In this document: one piece after another, positions 43,235 through 52,060 of the stretch
How the letters are laid out: each line of letters begins with the position of its first letter
Numbering within the stretch: position 1 is the first letter of the stretch
Assembly: GCF_902459725.1 (NCBI RefSeq)
Contig: NZ_CABPSH010000010.1
Coordinates: 62,001 to 126,000 of the forward strand
Direction: 5' to 3'
From: Pandoraea eparura
GTDB lineage: Bacteria; Pseudomonadota; Gammaproteobacteria; Burkholderiales; Burkholderiaceae
DNA length: 64,000 bases
Position numbers and translations under genes: made by a program
Notes under the pieces: model-generated
Database searches by the model: none
What the model was told of the DNA's origin: nothing
The model's input: the letters and a program-made list of their open reading frames with translations, nothing else

Positions 43235-45973
43235 ATGTCGGAACAGCAAAGTCTGGAAGGTAAGACGCTCTTATTGGTCGATGGTTCGAGTTATCTCTAT
43301 CGAGCCTATCACGCCCTGCCGGATTTGCGCGGTCCCAACGGCGAACCGACGGGCGCGCTTCACGGCATCGTCAATATGCTGCGCCGCATGCGTAAAGACG
43401 TACATGCAGAGTATAGCGCCTGCGTTTTCGACGCCAAGGGCAAGACCTTCCGCGACGATTGGTACCCCGAATACAAAGCGAATCGTCCGTCGATGCCGGA
43501 CGATCTTCGCGCGCAGATCGAGCCGATTCACGAGGCGGTGCGCGCCATGGGCTGGCCGCTGTTGATGATCGATGGCGTGGAAGCCGATGACGTGATCGGC
43601 ACGCTCGCCAAGCAGGCGGCCGAGCGCGGCATGCGCGTGGTCGTCTCCACCGGCGACAAGGATCTGGCGCAACTCGTGAACGACCGCGTGACGCTGGTCA
43701 ACACGATGACCAACGAAGCACTCGATGCCGAGGCCGTCACCGCAAAATTTGGCGTGCCGCCCGAGCGCATCGTCGATTACCTCACGCTCGTCGGTGATAC
43801 CGTCGATAACGTGCCGGGCGTGGAAAAATGCGGGCCGAAGACGGCCGTCAAGTGGCTCACCCAGTATGGCGATCTCGATAATCTGGTGGCGAACGCCGCT
43901 GAAGTGAAGGGGGCGGTGGGCGAGAACCTGCGCCGCGCGCTCGATTGGCTGCCGATGGGGCGCAAGCTGGTGACGATCGCGCTCGACTGCGATCTCGCGC
44001 CGCAGGTCACCTCCATCGACGCGAGCTTGCAGTCGCAGCCCGAAGACGTCGAAATGCTGCGCGATTTCTTCGTGCGTCATGGCTTCAAAACCTTGCTGCG
44101 CGAAGCGCAGGCCGCCGTCGCCACGCAGGCCGGTGAGCCAGCGCCGGCGCCTGCGGCCGATACGCTCGAGCGTCAATACGAAGCGGTGCTGACGTGGGCG
44201 CAGTTCGACGCATGGCTGAAGATCATCGAGTCGGCCGAGCTGACGGCATTCGACACCGAGACCACCTCGCTCGATGCGATGCAGGCGCAACTCGTCGGCC
44301 TGTCGTTTTCGTGCGAGCCGGGTCGCGCCGCCTACCTCCCGGTGGCGCACCGCGCGCCGGGCGACGTCGACCAATTGCCACGCGACGAAGTGCTGGCACG
44401 ACTGAAGCACTGGCTCGAAAGTCCGGACCACAAGAAGGTCGGCCAAAACCTCAAGTACGACGCGCATGTGCTGGAGAACTACGGCATCGTGTTGCGCGGC
44501 ATTGCACACGACACGATGCTCCAGTCGTACGTGCTCGAATCGCACCGCGGCCATGACATGGACGGCCTTGCGTCGCGCCATCTCGGCGTGACGACGATCA
44601 AGTACGAAGACGTGTGCGGCAAGGGCGCCAAGCAGATCGGCTTCGATGAAGTCACCGTCGAGCGCGCGACCGCCTATGCCGCCGAGGACGCCGACATCAC
44701 GCTGCGGCTGCACCGCGCGCTCTATCCCGACGTGGCGCGTGAGGCGACGCTGGAGTTCGTCTATCGCGACATCGAAATGCCCACGGCGCGCGTGCTGCAG
44801 CGTATGGAGCGCAACGGCGTGCTCGTCGACACCGCTCGCCTGGCCGCACAAAGCGACGAGATCGGCCAGAAGCTGGTCGCGCTCGAAGCCGAGGCGTTCG
44901 CCTTGGCCGGGCAGCAATTCAATTTGAATTCGCCCAAGCAGATCGGCGACATCTTCTTCACACAACTGCAACTGCCGATCGTCAAGAAGACGGCGAGCGG
45001 CGCCCCGTCGACCGACGAGGAAGTGCTGCAGAAGCTCGCCGAAGACTATCCGTTGCCGAAGGTGCTGCTCGACTACCGAGGCCTCGCCAAGCTCAAGTCG
45101 ACATACACCGACAAGTTGCCGAAGATGGTCAATGCCGCGACGGGCCGCGTACACACAAACTATGCGCAGGCCGTGGCGATCACCGGGCGCCTGGCGTCGA
45201 ACGATCCGAACTTGCAGAACATTCCCGTGCGCACGGCCGAGGGCCGCCGCATTCGCGAAGCGTTCGTGGCGCCGCAAGGCAGCCAGTTGGTCTCGGCGGA
45301 CTACTCGCAGATCGAGCTGCGCATCATGGCGCATATCTCGGGCGACGAAAGCCTGCTGCGCGCGTTCGCCAACGGCGAGGACATTCACCGCGCCACGGCG
45401 GCGGAAATCTTTGGCGTCACGCCGATCGAGGTGTCGACCGAACAGCGCCGCTACGCCAAGGTCATCAACTTCGGTTTGATCTACGGCATGAGCGCGTTCG
45501 GGCTGGCCGCGAACCTCGGGATCGAGCGCGACGCGGCCAAGCAGTACATCGACCGCTACTTCATGCGCTACCCCGGTGTGGCACGTTACATGGACGAGAC
45601 GCGCAAGAGCGCGAAGGCGCGCGGCTATGTCGAGACCGTCTTCGGTCGCCGTCTGTGGCTGCCGGACATCAATGGCGGCAACGGCCCGCGTCGTCAGGCC
45701 GCCGAGCGTGCCGCCATCAATGCGCCGATGCAGGGCACGGCCGCCGACCTCATCAAGCTCTCGATGATCGCCGTGCAGCGCTGGTTGGACGACAGCGGCC
45801 TGCAGACGCGGCAGATCATGCAGGTGCACGACGAACTGGTGCTCGAAGTGCCCGATCATGAACTGGCCGAGGTTCGCAAGCGTTTGCCGGAGCTGATGTG
45901 CGGCGTGGCGAAGCTGCGCGTGCCGCTCGTGGCCGAAGTCGGGGTGGGCGCGAATTGGGAGCAGGCTCACTGA
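43235..45973 (+). CDS. polA: DNA polymerase I
   Basis: The 912-residue protein has three complete parts. The 5' nuclease starts 'LEGKTLLLVDGSSYLYRAYH' and contains 'GVEADDVIGTLA' and 'STGDKDLAQLV'. The 3'-5' exonuclease has 'TAFDTETTSLDAMQAQLVG' (Asp and Glu ligands kept) and 'GQNLKYDAHVL', so proofreading should be active. The polymerase has motif A 'SADYSQIELRIMAHIS', motif B around 'RRYAKVINFGLIYGMSAFGL' and motif C 'MQVHDELVLEV'. It fills gaps and removes Okazaki primers. The start at 43235 fits homologues; no Shine-Dalgarno sequence is visible before it. Confidence 0.98.
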   Translation: MSEQQSLEGKTLLLVDGSSYLYRAYHALPDLRGPNGEPTGALHGIVNMLRRMRKDVHAEYSACVFDAKGKTFRDDWYPEYKANRPSMPDDLRAQIEPIHEAVRAMGWPLLMIDGVEADDVIGTLAKQAAERGMRVVVSTGDKDLAQLVNDRVTLVNTMTNEALDAEAVTAKFGVPPERIVDYLTLVGDTVDNVPGVEKCGPKTAVKWLTQYGDLDNLVANAAEVKGAVGENLRRALDWLPMGRKLVTIALDCDLAPQVTSIDASLQSQPEDVEMLRDFFVRHGFKTLLREAQAAVATQAGEPAPAPAADTLERQYEAVLTWAQFDAWLKIIESAELTAFDTETTSLDAMQAQLVGLSFSCEPGRAAYLPVAHRAPGDVDQLPRDEVLARLKHWLESPDHKKVGQNLKYDAHVLENYGIVLRGIAHDTMLQSYVLESHRGHDMDGLASRHLGVTTIKYEDVCGKGAKQIGFDEVTVERATAYAAEDADITLRLHRALYPDVAREATLEFVYRDIEMPTARVLQRMERNGVLVDTARLAAQSDEIGQKLVALEAEAFALAGQQFNLNSPKQIGDIFFTQLQLPIVKKTASGAPSTDEEVLQKLAEDYPLPKVLLDYRGLAKLKSTYTDKLPKMVNAATGRVHTNYAQAVAITGRLASNDPNLQNIPVRTAEGRRIREAFVAPQGSQLVSADYSQIELRIMAHISGDESLLRAFANGEDIHRATAAEIFGVTPIEVSTEQRRYAKVINFGLIYGMSAFGLAANLGIERDAAKQYIDRYFMRYPGVARYMDETRKSAKARGYVETVFGRRLWLPDINGGNGPRRQAAERAAINAPMQGTAADLIKLSMIAVQRWLDDSGLQTRQIMQVHDELVLEVPDHELAEVRKRLPELMCGVAKLRVPLVAEVGVGANWEQAH

Positions 45974-46183
45974 ACTGCGTTGGGCTGACACCTAAAGTGA
46001 GTGCGTCGCGCCACTGGCCATACGCCTTGGCAGACGCCACGCATCGGCGGAATGGGATCGGCTCGATAGCGGGAATAGGGGGACAGGCATACCCGAAGTC
46101 CGCACTCTGCGGTAAGGTAATCGCTATTGCCGGGGTGGCAAATACCGACCGGCCGGACGGTTTTCCAAGCACGGGGAGTGAAT

Positions 46184-47581
46184 GTGAGTGTGCATCGTAT
46201 CGTTGTGGTCGGCGGTGGCGCCGGCGGTCTCGAACTCGTTACCCGACTGGGCGACAAGTACGGGCGTGGCAAGGACGTTCAGGTGACGTTGGTCGACCGA
46301 TCCCTGTCGCACATCTGGAAACCGTTGTTGCACGAAGTTGCGGCCGGTGTCATGGACACCGCAACGCATCAACTCTCATACGTCGCGCAGGCCAACTGGC
46401 ATCGATTCGAGTTTGCGGCCGGCGAGATGATCGGGCTCGATCGCGCAAACCGGACGATCCGGCTGGCAGCGGTGCCGGCGGCAGCCGATGAAGGCGAGGG
46501 CGATCTGCTGCCCGAGCGCACGTTGGCGTATGACACGCTCGTGCTCGCCATCGGCAGCACCACCAACTTCTTCGGGGTAGCGGGCGCTCAGGAAAATACC
46601 ATCGCGCTGGATACCGTTGAGCAGGCCGAACGCTTCCGACGTCGGCTGATGGCGGCCTGCGTGCGCGCGCAGAACGAAGCCGACGCGCCGTTGCCGAGCG
46701 CGCAGGCGGCGTCTGCCGAACAAGACAGTCGCGACGTGCCGCCCGGTACGGCGCTTGCCCCGGCCCCCAGGGTCGAGGGGCGTCCCAAGGTCAATCTCGT
46801 CATCGTCGGCGCTGGTGCGACGGGGGTCGAACTGTCGGCAGAGCTGCGCAACACGGCGGAAGTGTTGCGCTCCTACGGCTTGAAGCTCGATCCGCGCAAG
46901 GACGTGCGCATCACCATCATCGAATCGAGTCCGCGCATTCTGAAGGCGCTCCCGGAGCGGGTGTCGGGGGCAGTGGCCGGGTTGCTGGGCAAGCTCGACG
47001 TCGACATCCTGTGTGGCGATTCGGTCGCCGAGGTGCGCAAGAACGAAGTCACGACCACCGGCGGCCGGGTGCTGCCGGCCGACATCACGGTCTGGTCCGC
47101 GGGCATCACCGCGCCGCCGGTGTTGGGGACGCTGGGGCTCGCCGTCAATCGTTTGAACCAGATCGAAGTGTTGCCGACGCTGCAAAGCAAATCGGACCCG
47201 GACATCTTCGCCTTCGGCGACTGCGCGAGTTGCGAATGGCCGGAACACGGCTTTGTGCCGCCGCGCGCGCAAGCGGCGCACCAGCAGGCGAGCTTCCTGG
47301 TCAAGGCGATTGATGCGCGGCTCAAGGGGCAAAGCCTGCCGACGTTTACCTATCGCGATTTCGGCTCGCTCGTCTCGCTGGGCAAGTTCAGCGCGGTGGG
47401 CAATCTGATGGGCGGGCTCATCGGCGGCAGCATGTTCATCGAAGGCCTCTTCGCGCGGGTGATGTACACGTCGCTCTACCGCATGCACGTGGCGGCGTTG
47501 CATGGTGTCTGGCGCATGATGCTCGATACCGTTGCCAATCGCCTGCGTCGCTCGACCGTGCCGCGCGTGAAGCTGCACTGA
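46184..47581 (+). CDS. ndh: Type II NADH dehydrogenase (NAD(P)/FAD oxidoreductase)
   Basis: A GTG at 46184 with GGGAG 5 bases before it gives 465 residues; the longer ATG frame lacks a ribosome binding site. Motifs are the FAD-binding 'RIVVVGGGAGGLELVTRLGD', 'LSHIWKPLLHEVAAGVMD', the NAD-binding 'VNLVIVGAGATGVELSAELR', 'ITVWSAGITAPPVL' and 'DIFAFGDCASCEWPEHG' with 'PPRAQAAHQQA'. A hydrophobic C-terminal region (FSAVGNLMGGLIGGSMFIEG) anchors it to the membrane. It passes electrons from NADH to quinone without proton pumping. An Ala/Pro-rich insert of about 40 residues between the two nucleotide-binding halves is a local peculiarity. Confidence 0.88.
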   Translation: MSVHRIVVVGGGAGGLELVTRLGDKYGRGKDVQVTLVDRSLSHIWKPLLHEVAAGVMDTATHQLSYVAQANWHRFEFAAGEMIGLDRANRTIRLAAVPAAADEGEGDLLPERTLAYDTLVLAIGSTTNFFGVAGAQENTIALDTVEQAERFRRRLMAACVRAQNEADAPLPSAQAASAEQDSRDVPPGTALAPAPRVEGRPKVNLVIVGAGATGVELSAELRNTAEVLRSYGLKLDPRKDVRITIIESSPRILKALPERVSGAVAGLLGKLDVDILCGDSVAEVRKNEVTTTGGRVLPADITVWSAGITAPPVLGTLGLAVNRLNQIEVLPTLQSKSDPDIFAFGDCASCEWPEHGFVPPRAQAAHQQASFLVKAIDARLKGQSLPTFTYRDFGSLVSLGKFSAVGNLMGGLIGGSMFIEGLFARVMYTSLYRMHVAALHGVWRMMLDTVANRLRRSTVPRVKLH

Positions 47582-47635
47582 AGCTGCGCTGACGACACAG
47601 TGAAGCTATGCTGACGATGTGCTGACATTTTTTCG

Positions 47636-47669
47636 CCGGTCAGGCTGCACGGGTTCGCAGCCTGACCGG
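47636..47669. repeat. Perfect 13-bp inverted repeat after ndh
   Basis: CCGGTCAGGCTGC and GCAGCCTGACCGG flank an 8-base loop. The T run (TTTTTT) is before rather than after the stem on the plus strand, so it does not read as a normal terminator for ndh. It lies in the 280-base gap before the hydrolase gene, in which I see no other feature. Confidence 0.6.
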
Positions 47670-47861
47670 GTGTCAGTCGGCTTGCGCTGTGGGTACCGGT
47701 TTCGGACGGTTCCGATCACCGTCGCGCCGGCGTCCGAGTGCAAGCGCATCCCCACTCTAGTAAGATCGCAACGTCCAGCCTCGGGGCGGTGGTGCATCCC
47801 GACGGTCCCGTTGGCGGTCTCCCTGGCAAGCCATTACTGACGCGTTTCCCTGGAGTGCGAT

Positions 47862-48737
47862 ATGTCGCAAGCGGATCTGGATAGTCTTGTGCCCGAAGTG
47901 GCGCCGCGCAATCGGCGCGACTTCCTGAAGACCGCCGTCGGTTCGGCGTTTGCGCTGGCCGTGCTGCCGGTGGCGGCCGAAACCATCACCACCGACACGC
48001 AAGGGTTGGACGCAGGCGAAACCTTGCTCGACGTGCCCGGCATCAAAATGCCGGTCTACTACGCAAAGCCCGCGGGCAAGACGCATCTGCCGACCATCGT
48101 CGTGGTCTCGGAGATCTTCGGTGTACATGAGCATATTGCCGACATCTGCCGACGCTTCGCCAAACTCGGGTATCTGGCGCTCGCGCCGGAGTTGTTCGCA
48201 CGCGCCGGCGATCCCCAGTCGCTGGGGACGATTGCCGAGATTCAGACGCAGATCGTCGCCAGAACACCGGACGCGCAGGTGATGCGCGACATTGATGCGA
48301 CGCTCAAGTGGGCGCTGGCCAATGGGGGAGATGGGACGCGACTCGCGATTACCGGCTTCTGCTGGGGCGGGCGCATTGCCTGGCTCTACGACGCGCACAA
48401 TCCAAACATCAAGGCGGCGGTGGCTTGGTATGGGCGAATCGTCGGAGACAGGAGCGCCGAATTCCCGAGCCAGCCGATCGATATCGCCGGCCGCCTGCAC
48501 GGACCGTTGCTCGGCCTGTACGGTGGCAAGGACCCGGGCATTCCCGTGGCAAGCGTCGAGCGGGCGCGCGAGGTCCTTGCCGAGGGCGATACGGCGTCGA
48601 AAGGCTCGAAGCTCAAGGTGTTCCCGAATTCGGGACATGCGTTCTTCGCGGATTATCGATCGAGCTACGTCGAGGCCGACGCGAAGGAGGGCTGGGCGCT
48701 GGCACTGGACTGGCTGCGCAAGCACGGTGTGGCTTGA
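47862..48737 (+). CDS. Dienelactone hydrolase family protein, Tat-exported
   Basis: The 291-residue protein starts with a twin-arginine signal: 'APRNRRDFLKTAVGSAFALA' with RRDFLK and a following hydrophobic segment. The mature part is an alpha/beta hydrolase of the DLH type: 'IVVVSEIFGVHEHIADICRR', 'LAITGFCWGGRIAWLYDAHN' with the catalytic Cys, 'LLGLYGGKDPGIP' with Asp and 'FPNSGHAFFADYRSSY' with His. The triad Cys-Asp-His is complete. Natural substrates are unknown; relatives include carboxymethylenebutenolidase. Tat export implies folding in the cytoplasm. Confidence 0.9.
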   Translation: MSQADLDSLVPEVAPRNRRDFLKTAVGSAFALAVLPVAAETITTDTQGLDAGETLLDVPGIKMPVYYAKPAGKTHLPTIVVVSEIFGVHEHIADICRRFAKLGYLALAPELFARAGDPQSLGTIAEIQTQIVARTPDAQVMRDIDATLKWALANGGDGTRLAITGFCWGGRIAWLYDAHNPNIKAAVAWYGRIVGDRSAEFPSQPIDIAGRLHGPLLGLYGGKDPGIPVASVERAREVLAEGDTASKGSKLKVFPNSGHAFFADYRSSYVEADAKEGWALALDWLRKHGVA

Positions 48738-48799
48738 GTGAGCGAAGGCTTGGGCAGGTCATCGAAGCGCACTGAGCCCATCGAGCACGCGGCACGTCA

Positions 48800-49804
48800 T
48801 TGCGCCTCGCTGGCCGACGGTTTGCCTGTCGCGGTAAAAGCTGGTTAAATCGCCGCCTTGCCTGCGGGAGAATCACCATCGACGTCATCTTTTTCTTCAT
48901 TGTTATCGCCACCCTGGCTTCCGGCGTGCTGAGCCTGGCCGGCGCGGCATCGCTATCGCTCGGTCTGCTCTCAAAGCTCATCGACAAGATGGTCAGCTTC
49001 TCGGCGGGCGTGCTGCTTGGCACCGCGTTGCTGCATCTGCTGCCTGAGAGCCTGGAGTCGCATGTCGATGCGCACGTCATCACGAGCTGGCTGCTGGGCG
49101 GGCTGCTCGGCTTCTTCCTGCTGGAGAAGCTGGCGTTGCTGCGCCACAGCCATCATCACGAGGGCGACGGACATCATCATGAGCACGGGCACGATGCCCA
49201 TGAAGCCGGCAAAGGCGGCTGGATGATTCTGGTCGGAAGCGCAATTCACAACTTTGCCGACGGGGTCGTAATCGCGGCGGCGTTCCTGACCGATCCGCGG
49301 CTTGGGCTCGCGGCAACGGTGTCGATCACGGTGCACGAAGTGGCGCACAAGCTTGGCGATTTCATGGTGCTGCTCAATGCCGGTTTCCCGCGTCGCAAGG
49401 CGCTGGTGCTGACACTGGCCTCCAGCCTGACGGCGCTGGCCGGTGGTGTGCTGGGGTACTTCATGCTCGATCGTCTGCAGGGCCTGATCCCGTACCTGCT
49501 GGCGCTGGCGGCGAGCAGCTTTATCTACATCGCGGTGTCGGACCTGATGCCGCAGATGCAACGCCGGACATCGCCGCGCGACGCGCTGCCCCAGATCCTG
49601 CTGATCGCGGTGGGGCTGGCGCTGGTGGTTTGGCTCAACGGTCACGATCATGAGCACGCGCACGGCCACGACCATGACGCGCCCAGCAGCGCCCTCGCCA
49701 TGTCGGTGGCAGGCGTCGGTGGGGAGGGGGTGAGCAATGCAAGAGGTGCTGCTGGAAGTGCTGGCACCGGCGTCCCGATGACTGGCTCGTCGTTGGCGAG
49801 ATGA
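48800..49804 (+). CDS. ZIP family metal transporter
   Basis: The protein has the ZIP features: TM1 'IFFFIVIATLASGVLSLAGA', TM2-3, a His-rich loop 'HSHHHEGDGHHHEHGHDAHE' at about residues 115-135, TM4 'SAIHNFADGVVIAAAF' and TM5 'ITVHEVAHKLGDFMVLLNAG' with the metal-binding HNxxDG and HExxHxxGD motifs. It imports Zn2+ or a related divalent ion. The start is unclear: the only canonical start in frame before TM1 is TTG at 48800 without a ribosome binding site, whereas GGGAG stands 8 bases before an ATC at 48879 that would place TM1 right at the N-terminus. The last 45 residues are low complexity. Confidence 0.88.
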   Translation: MRLAGRRFACRGKSWLNRRLACGRITIDVIFFFIVIATLASGVLSLAGAASLSLGLLSKLIDKMVSFSAGVLLGTALLHLLPESLESHVDAHVITSWLLGGLLGFFLLEKLALLRHSHHHEGDGHHHEHGHDAHEAGKGGWMILVGSAIHNFADGVVIAAAFLTDPRLGLAATVSITVHEVAHKLGDFMVLLNAGFPRRKALVLTLASSLTALAGGVLGYFMLDRLQGLIPYLLALAASSFIYIAVSDLMPQMQRRTSPRDALPQILLIAVGLALVVWLNGHDHEHAHGHDHDAPSSALAMSVAGVGGEGVSNARGAAGSAGTGVPMTGSSLAR

Positions 49805-49847
49805 GGTGATGTCTTTGCGTGGCGTCTGACGTCGCTCAGTGGAACAT

Positions 49848-49879
49848 GAATAAGGGCGTCCTGAGGGACGCCCTTATTC
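49848..49879. terminator. 14-bp inverted repeat after ZIP gene, possible terminator
   Basis: GAATAAGGGCGTCC and GGACGCCCTTATTC form a perfect 14-bp stem with loop TGAG. The AT-rich outer arms act like a weak A/T tract on both strands, so it may serve the convergent ZIP and sulfurtransferase genes. Confidence 0.6.
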
Positions 49880-49883
49880 ATTG

Positions 49884-49941
49884 GCCTGGCGCAGATGCCT
49901 GGCGCAGATGCCTGGCGCAGATGCCTGGCGCAGATGCCTGG
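49884..49941. repeat. Four tandem copies of a 13-bp repeat
   Basis: GCCTGGCGCAGAT is repeated four times perfectly from 49884 to 49935, followed by a partial fifth copy (GCCTGG). The array begins 4 bases after the hairpin and ends 28 bases before the stop of the convergent sulfurtransferase gene. Confidence 0.92.
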
Positions 49942-49969
49942 TACAAATACCTGCTGGAAGCCGCGTGGC

Positions 49970-50854
49970 TTACGGCTGCGCTCCGGTGGCGACCGGGCGG
50001 CGTTTGTCCGCGCACCATTCGCTCCACGATCCCGCATAGAGGCTGGCCCCGTGAAGCCCTGCGATCTCCATCGCCAGCAGATTGTGGCAAGCCGTCGCGC
50101 CTGAGCCACATTGCGAGATGACACGCTCGGGCAGGCGGTCCTTGCCGATGACTTGCGTGAAGGCTTCGCGCAGGGCGGCGGCGGGTTTGAAGCGGCCATC
50201 CTCGCCGAGGTTGTCCTTGAAGAAGCGATTGACCGCGCCGGGAATGTGGCCGCCGATCGGGTCGAGGGTTTCATTCTCGCCGCGATAGCGATCGGGTGAG
50301 CGCGCATCGATGACCAGTCGCTCGTGAGAGGTCAGGTTGCGCTCGATGGCTGCCGCGTCGGCGGTCGTGGCGAGCGGCTCACCCGCGGTGAAGTCGCCGG
50401 GCGGCGGCGCTTCGGGCGGGGCGGCATCGAGCGTAAAGCCGGCCGCTTCCCAGGCCTGAAGCCCACCGTCGAGCACGGCAACAGACTCGTGGCCGAGCCA
50501 ACGCAGCAGCCACCACAGGCGCGCAGCGTAGACACCCCCTTGCGCGTCGTAGGCCACCACTTGCTGGCCCTTCGACAATCCGCAGGTGGCCAGTTGGCGT
50601 GCGAGCGTGTCGCGCTCGGGCAATGGATGGCGACCATTCTTGCCGGTCGTCGTTCCGGACAGATCGCGGTCGAGGTGCGCGTAGAAGGCGCCGAAGAGGT
50701 GACCGTCGACGTACGCCGTTTCGCCGGCCGTCGGATTCGCGAGATCGAATCGGCAGTCGAAGATGACCACCGGGGCGCCACCGTCGGTGGCGGTTTGCAT
50801 CAGCGCGTCAAGATTTTGCGGACTGATGAGCGTGGTGAAGTGCGTGTGAATCAT
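49970..50854 (-). CDS. sseA: 3-mercaptopyruvate sulfurtransferase / rhodanese-like
   Basis: The 294-residue protein has two rhodanese domains. The N-terminal one has 'VVIFDCRFDLANPTAGETAY' and 'GLSKGQQVVAYDAQGGVYAA', and the C-terminal one carries the active-site loop 'VISQCGSGATACHNLLAME' with the catalytic Cys in CGSGAT. Loop CGSGxT is typical for mercaptopyruvate sulfurtransferases, whereas thiosulfate enzymes have CRxGxT. It moves sulfur from mercaptopyruvate to an acceptor. 'LIDARSPDRYRGENETLDPI' style sequence (here VIDARSPDRYRGENE) before 'GHIPGAVN' supports it. The Ala instead of Val in CGSGVTA is a conservative change. Confidence 0.88.
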   Translation of the reverse strand: MIHTHFTTLISPQNLDALMQTATDGGAPVVIFDCRFDLANPTAGETAYVDGHLFGAFYAHLDRDLSGTTTGKNGRHPLPERDTLARQLATCGLSKGQQVVAYDAQGGVYAARLWWLLRWLGHESVAVLDGGLQAWEAAGFTLDAAPPEAPPPGDFTAGEPLATTADAAAIERNLTSHERLVIDARSPDRYRGENETLDPIGGHIPGAVNRFFKDNLGEDGRFKPAAALREAFTQVIGKDRLPERVISQCGSGATACHNLLAMEIAGLHGASLYAGSWSEWCADKRRPVATGAQP

Positions 50855-50905
50855 GACGTCTCCGCAGACGGGCGTGGGGGAAGGAGCGGCGGGAGCCGCC
50901 CGCCG

Positions 50906-51760
50906 TCAGGCCGTGGCCGACGGTCGGCGCAGTGCGGTCATGCCGCTCGCCACAATGAGCAACATGCCGATCCAGCCGGCCAGCGCGGGCCAATCGTCCC
51001 AGACAAGCATGCTGATCAGTGTAGCGAAGATTACGCCGGAATATTGCAGATTCGCTGTGACGAGCGTGTTGCCCAAACTGAAGGCCCGGGTGAGGGCCGT
51101 TTGGGCGACAAGTGCCGCGATGCCGACGCCGAGCATGAGGCCTGCGCTGCGCCACGTCAGCGGGTGCATGCCGTCGATGGCAACCCAGCCGAGACCCAGC
51201 AAGACGCCGCCGAGCGAGAAGTAGAAGACGATGCGCCAATCGGGTTCGCCCGACGCGCCAAGGTCCTTGACCTGCATGTACGCGATGGCCGAGAAGACGC
51301 CCGAGATGACGCCCGCCACGCCGGCGGTCCACGCCTGACTGTCGAGCGTTGGCTGCAGCAACAGGGCGACGCCGACGAAGCCCGCGAAGATCGCGGCGAC
51401 CAGGCGGAAGTCGGTGCGCAGGCTGCCGCGCATGGCGGCGCTCGCCATGACGATCAAGGAAATCCAGATCGGCGACATGTAATTGAGGGTCATCGCCGTG
51501 GAAAGCGGCAACTGCGTCAGCGAATAGAACCATAGGCCGAGCGAGATCACGCCGGCGGCGCTGCGTTTGATGTGAGCGCCAACGTGTCGGGTGCGCACCG
51601 ATTGGCCGCGTGCACGTGACAAGACCAGTAGAACGATAACGCCGATAAGGCTGCGATAGAGAATGATTTCGCCGGTGTTGTATCCGTTTGCTGCCAGCTT
51701 GATGAACAGCCCCATCAACGTGAACATGAAGGCTGAGACCAACATCCAGAGCGATTGCAT
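50906..51760 (-). CDS. DMT family transporter (EamA domain)
   Basis: The 284-residue protein has ten hydrophobic segments in two repeats, as in the EamA/RhaT drug/metabolite transporters: 'FMFTLMGLFIKLAANGYNTG' with 'ILYRSLIGVIVLL' in the first half, 'STAMTLNYMSPIWISLIVMA', and 'FSLGNTLVTANLQYSGVIFA' with 'LVWDDWPALAGWIGMLLI' in the second. The substrate is unknown. It is 51 bases before the sulfurtransferase gene start and on the same strand, so the two may be co-transcribed. The 300 bases between it and the Rieske gene hold only the terminator at 51917. Confidence 0.87.
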   Translation of the reverse strand: MQSLWMLVSAFMFTLMGLFIKLAANGYNTGEIILYRSLIGVIVLLVLSRARGQSVRTRHVGAHIKRSAAGVISLGLWFYSLTQLPLSTAMTLNYMSPIWISLIVMASAAMRGSLRTDFRLVAAIFAGFVGVALLLQPTLDSQAWTAGVAGVISGVFSAIAYMQVKDLGASGEPDWRIVFYFSLGGVLLGLGWVAIDGMHPLTWRSAGLMLGVGIAALVAQTALTRAFSLGNTLVTANLQYSGVIFATLISMLVWDDWPALAGWIGMLLIVASGMTALRRPSATA

Positions 51761-51916
51761 GGAAAATGGGGGCCAGTTGGCGGCGAATTGACGAAGTGGC
51801 GAAGGGGTAAATCAACGAACAGGCGAACGGGCGGGCATCGATCTGATCGCAGGCGACCCGTGCGGCCGATAGGGGGCGCACGGATGTGCCGAGCGCGTTG
51901 CGACGATTCTAACGAA

Positions 51917-51941
51917 AACGGCGGACCGATGGCCCGCCGTT
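51917..51941 (-). terminator. Probable terminator of the Rieske oxygenase gene
   Basis: On the minus strand AACGGCGG and CCGCCGTT pair around a 9-base loop and are followed by TTCGTT. It lies about 120 bases after the oxygenase stop. Confidence 0.55.
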
Positions 51942-52060
51942 CTACAAAATTTCGGCAACTATTTAATTCAGTCTCGCTGGCGCCACATCGGCCGCCTGGC
52001 GACGTCTTGATCAGGTAGGTTCACCTTCTCAATGACTGAGACGCGCCAAGACGTCGGCGT

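Noticed and set aside
43271-45991. 906-codon open frame on the minus strand opposite polA
   Set aside because: Antisense shadow of polA; composition is typical of reverse-complement codon bias and there are no domains.
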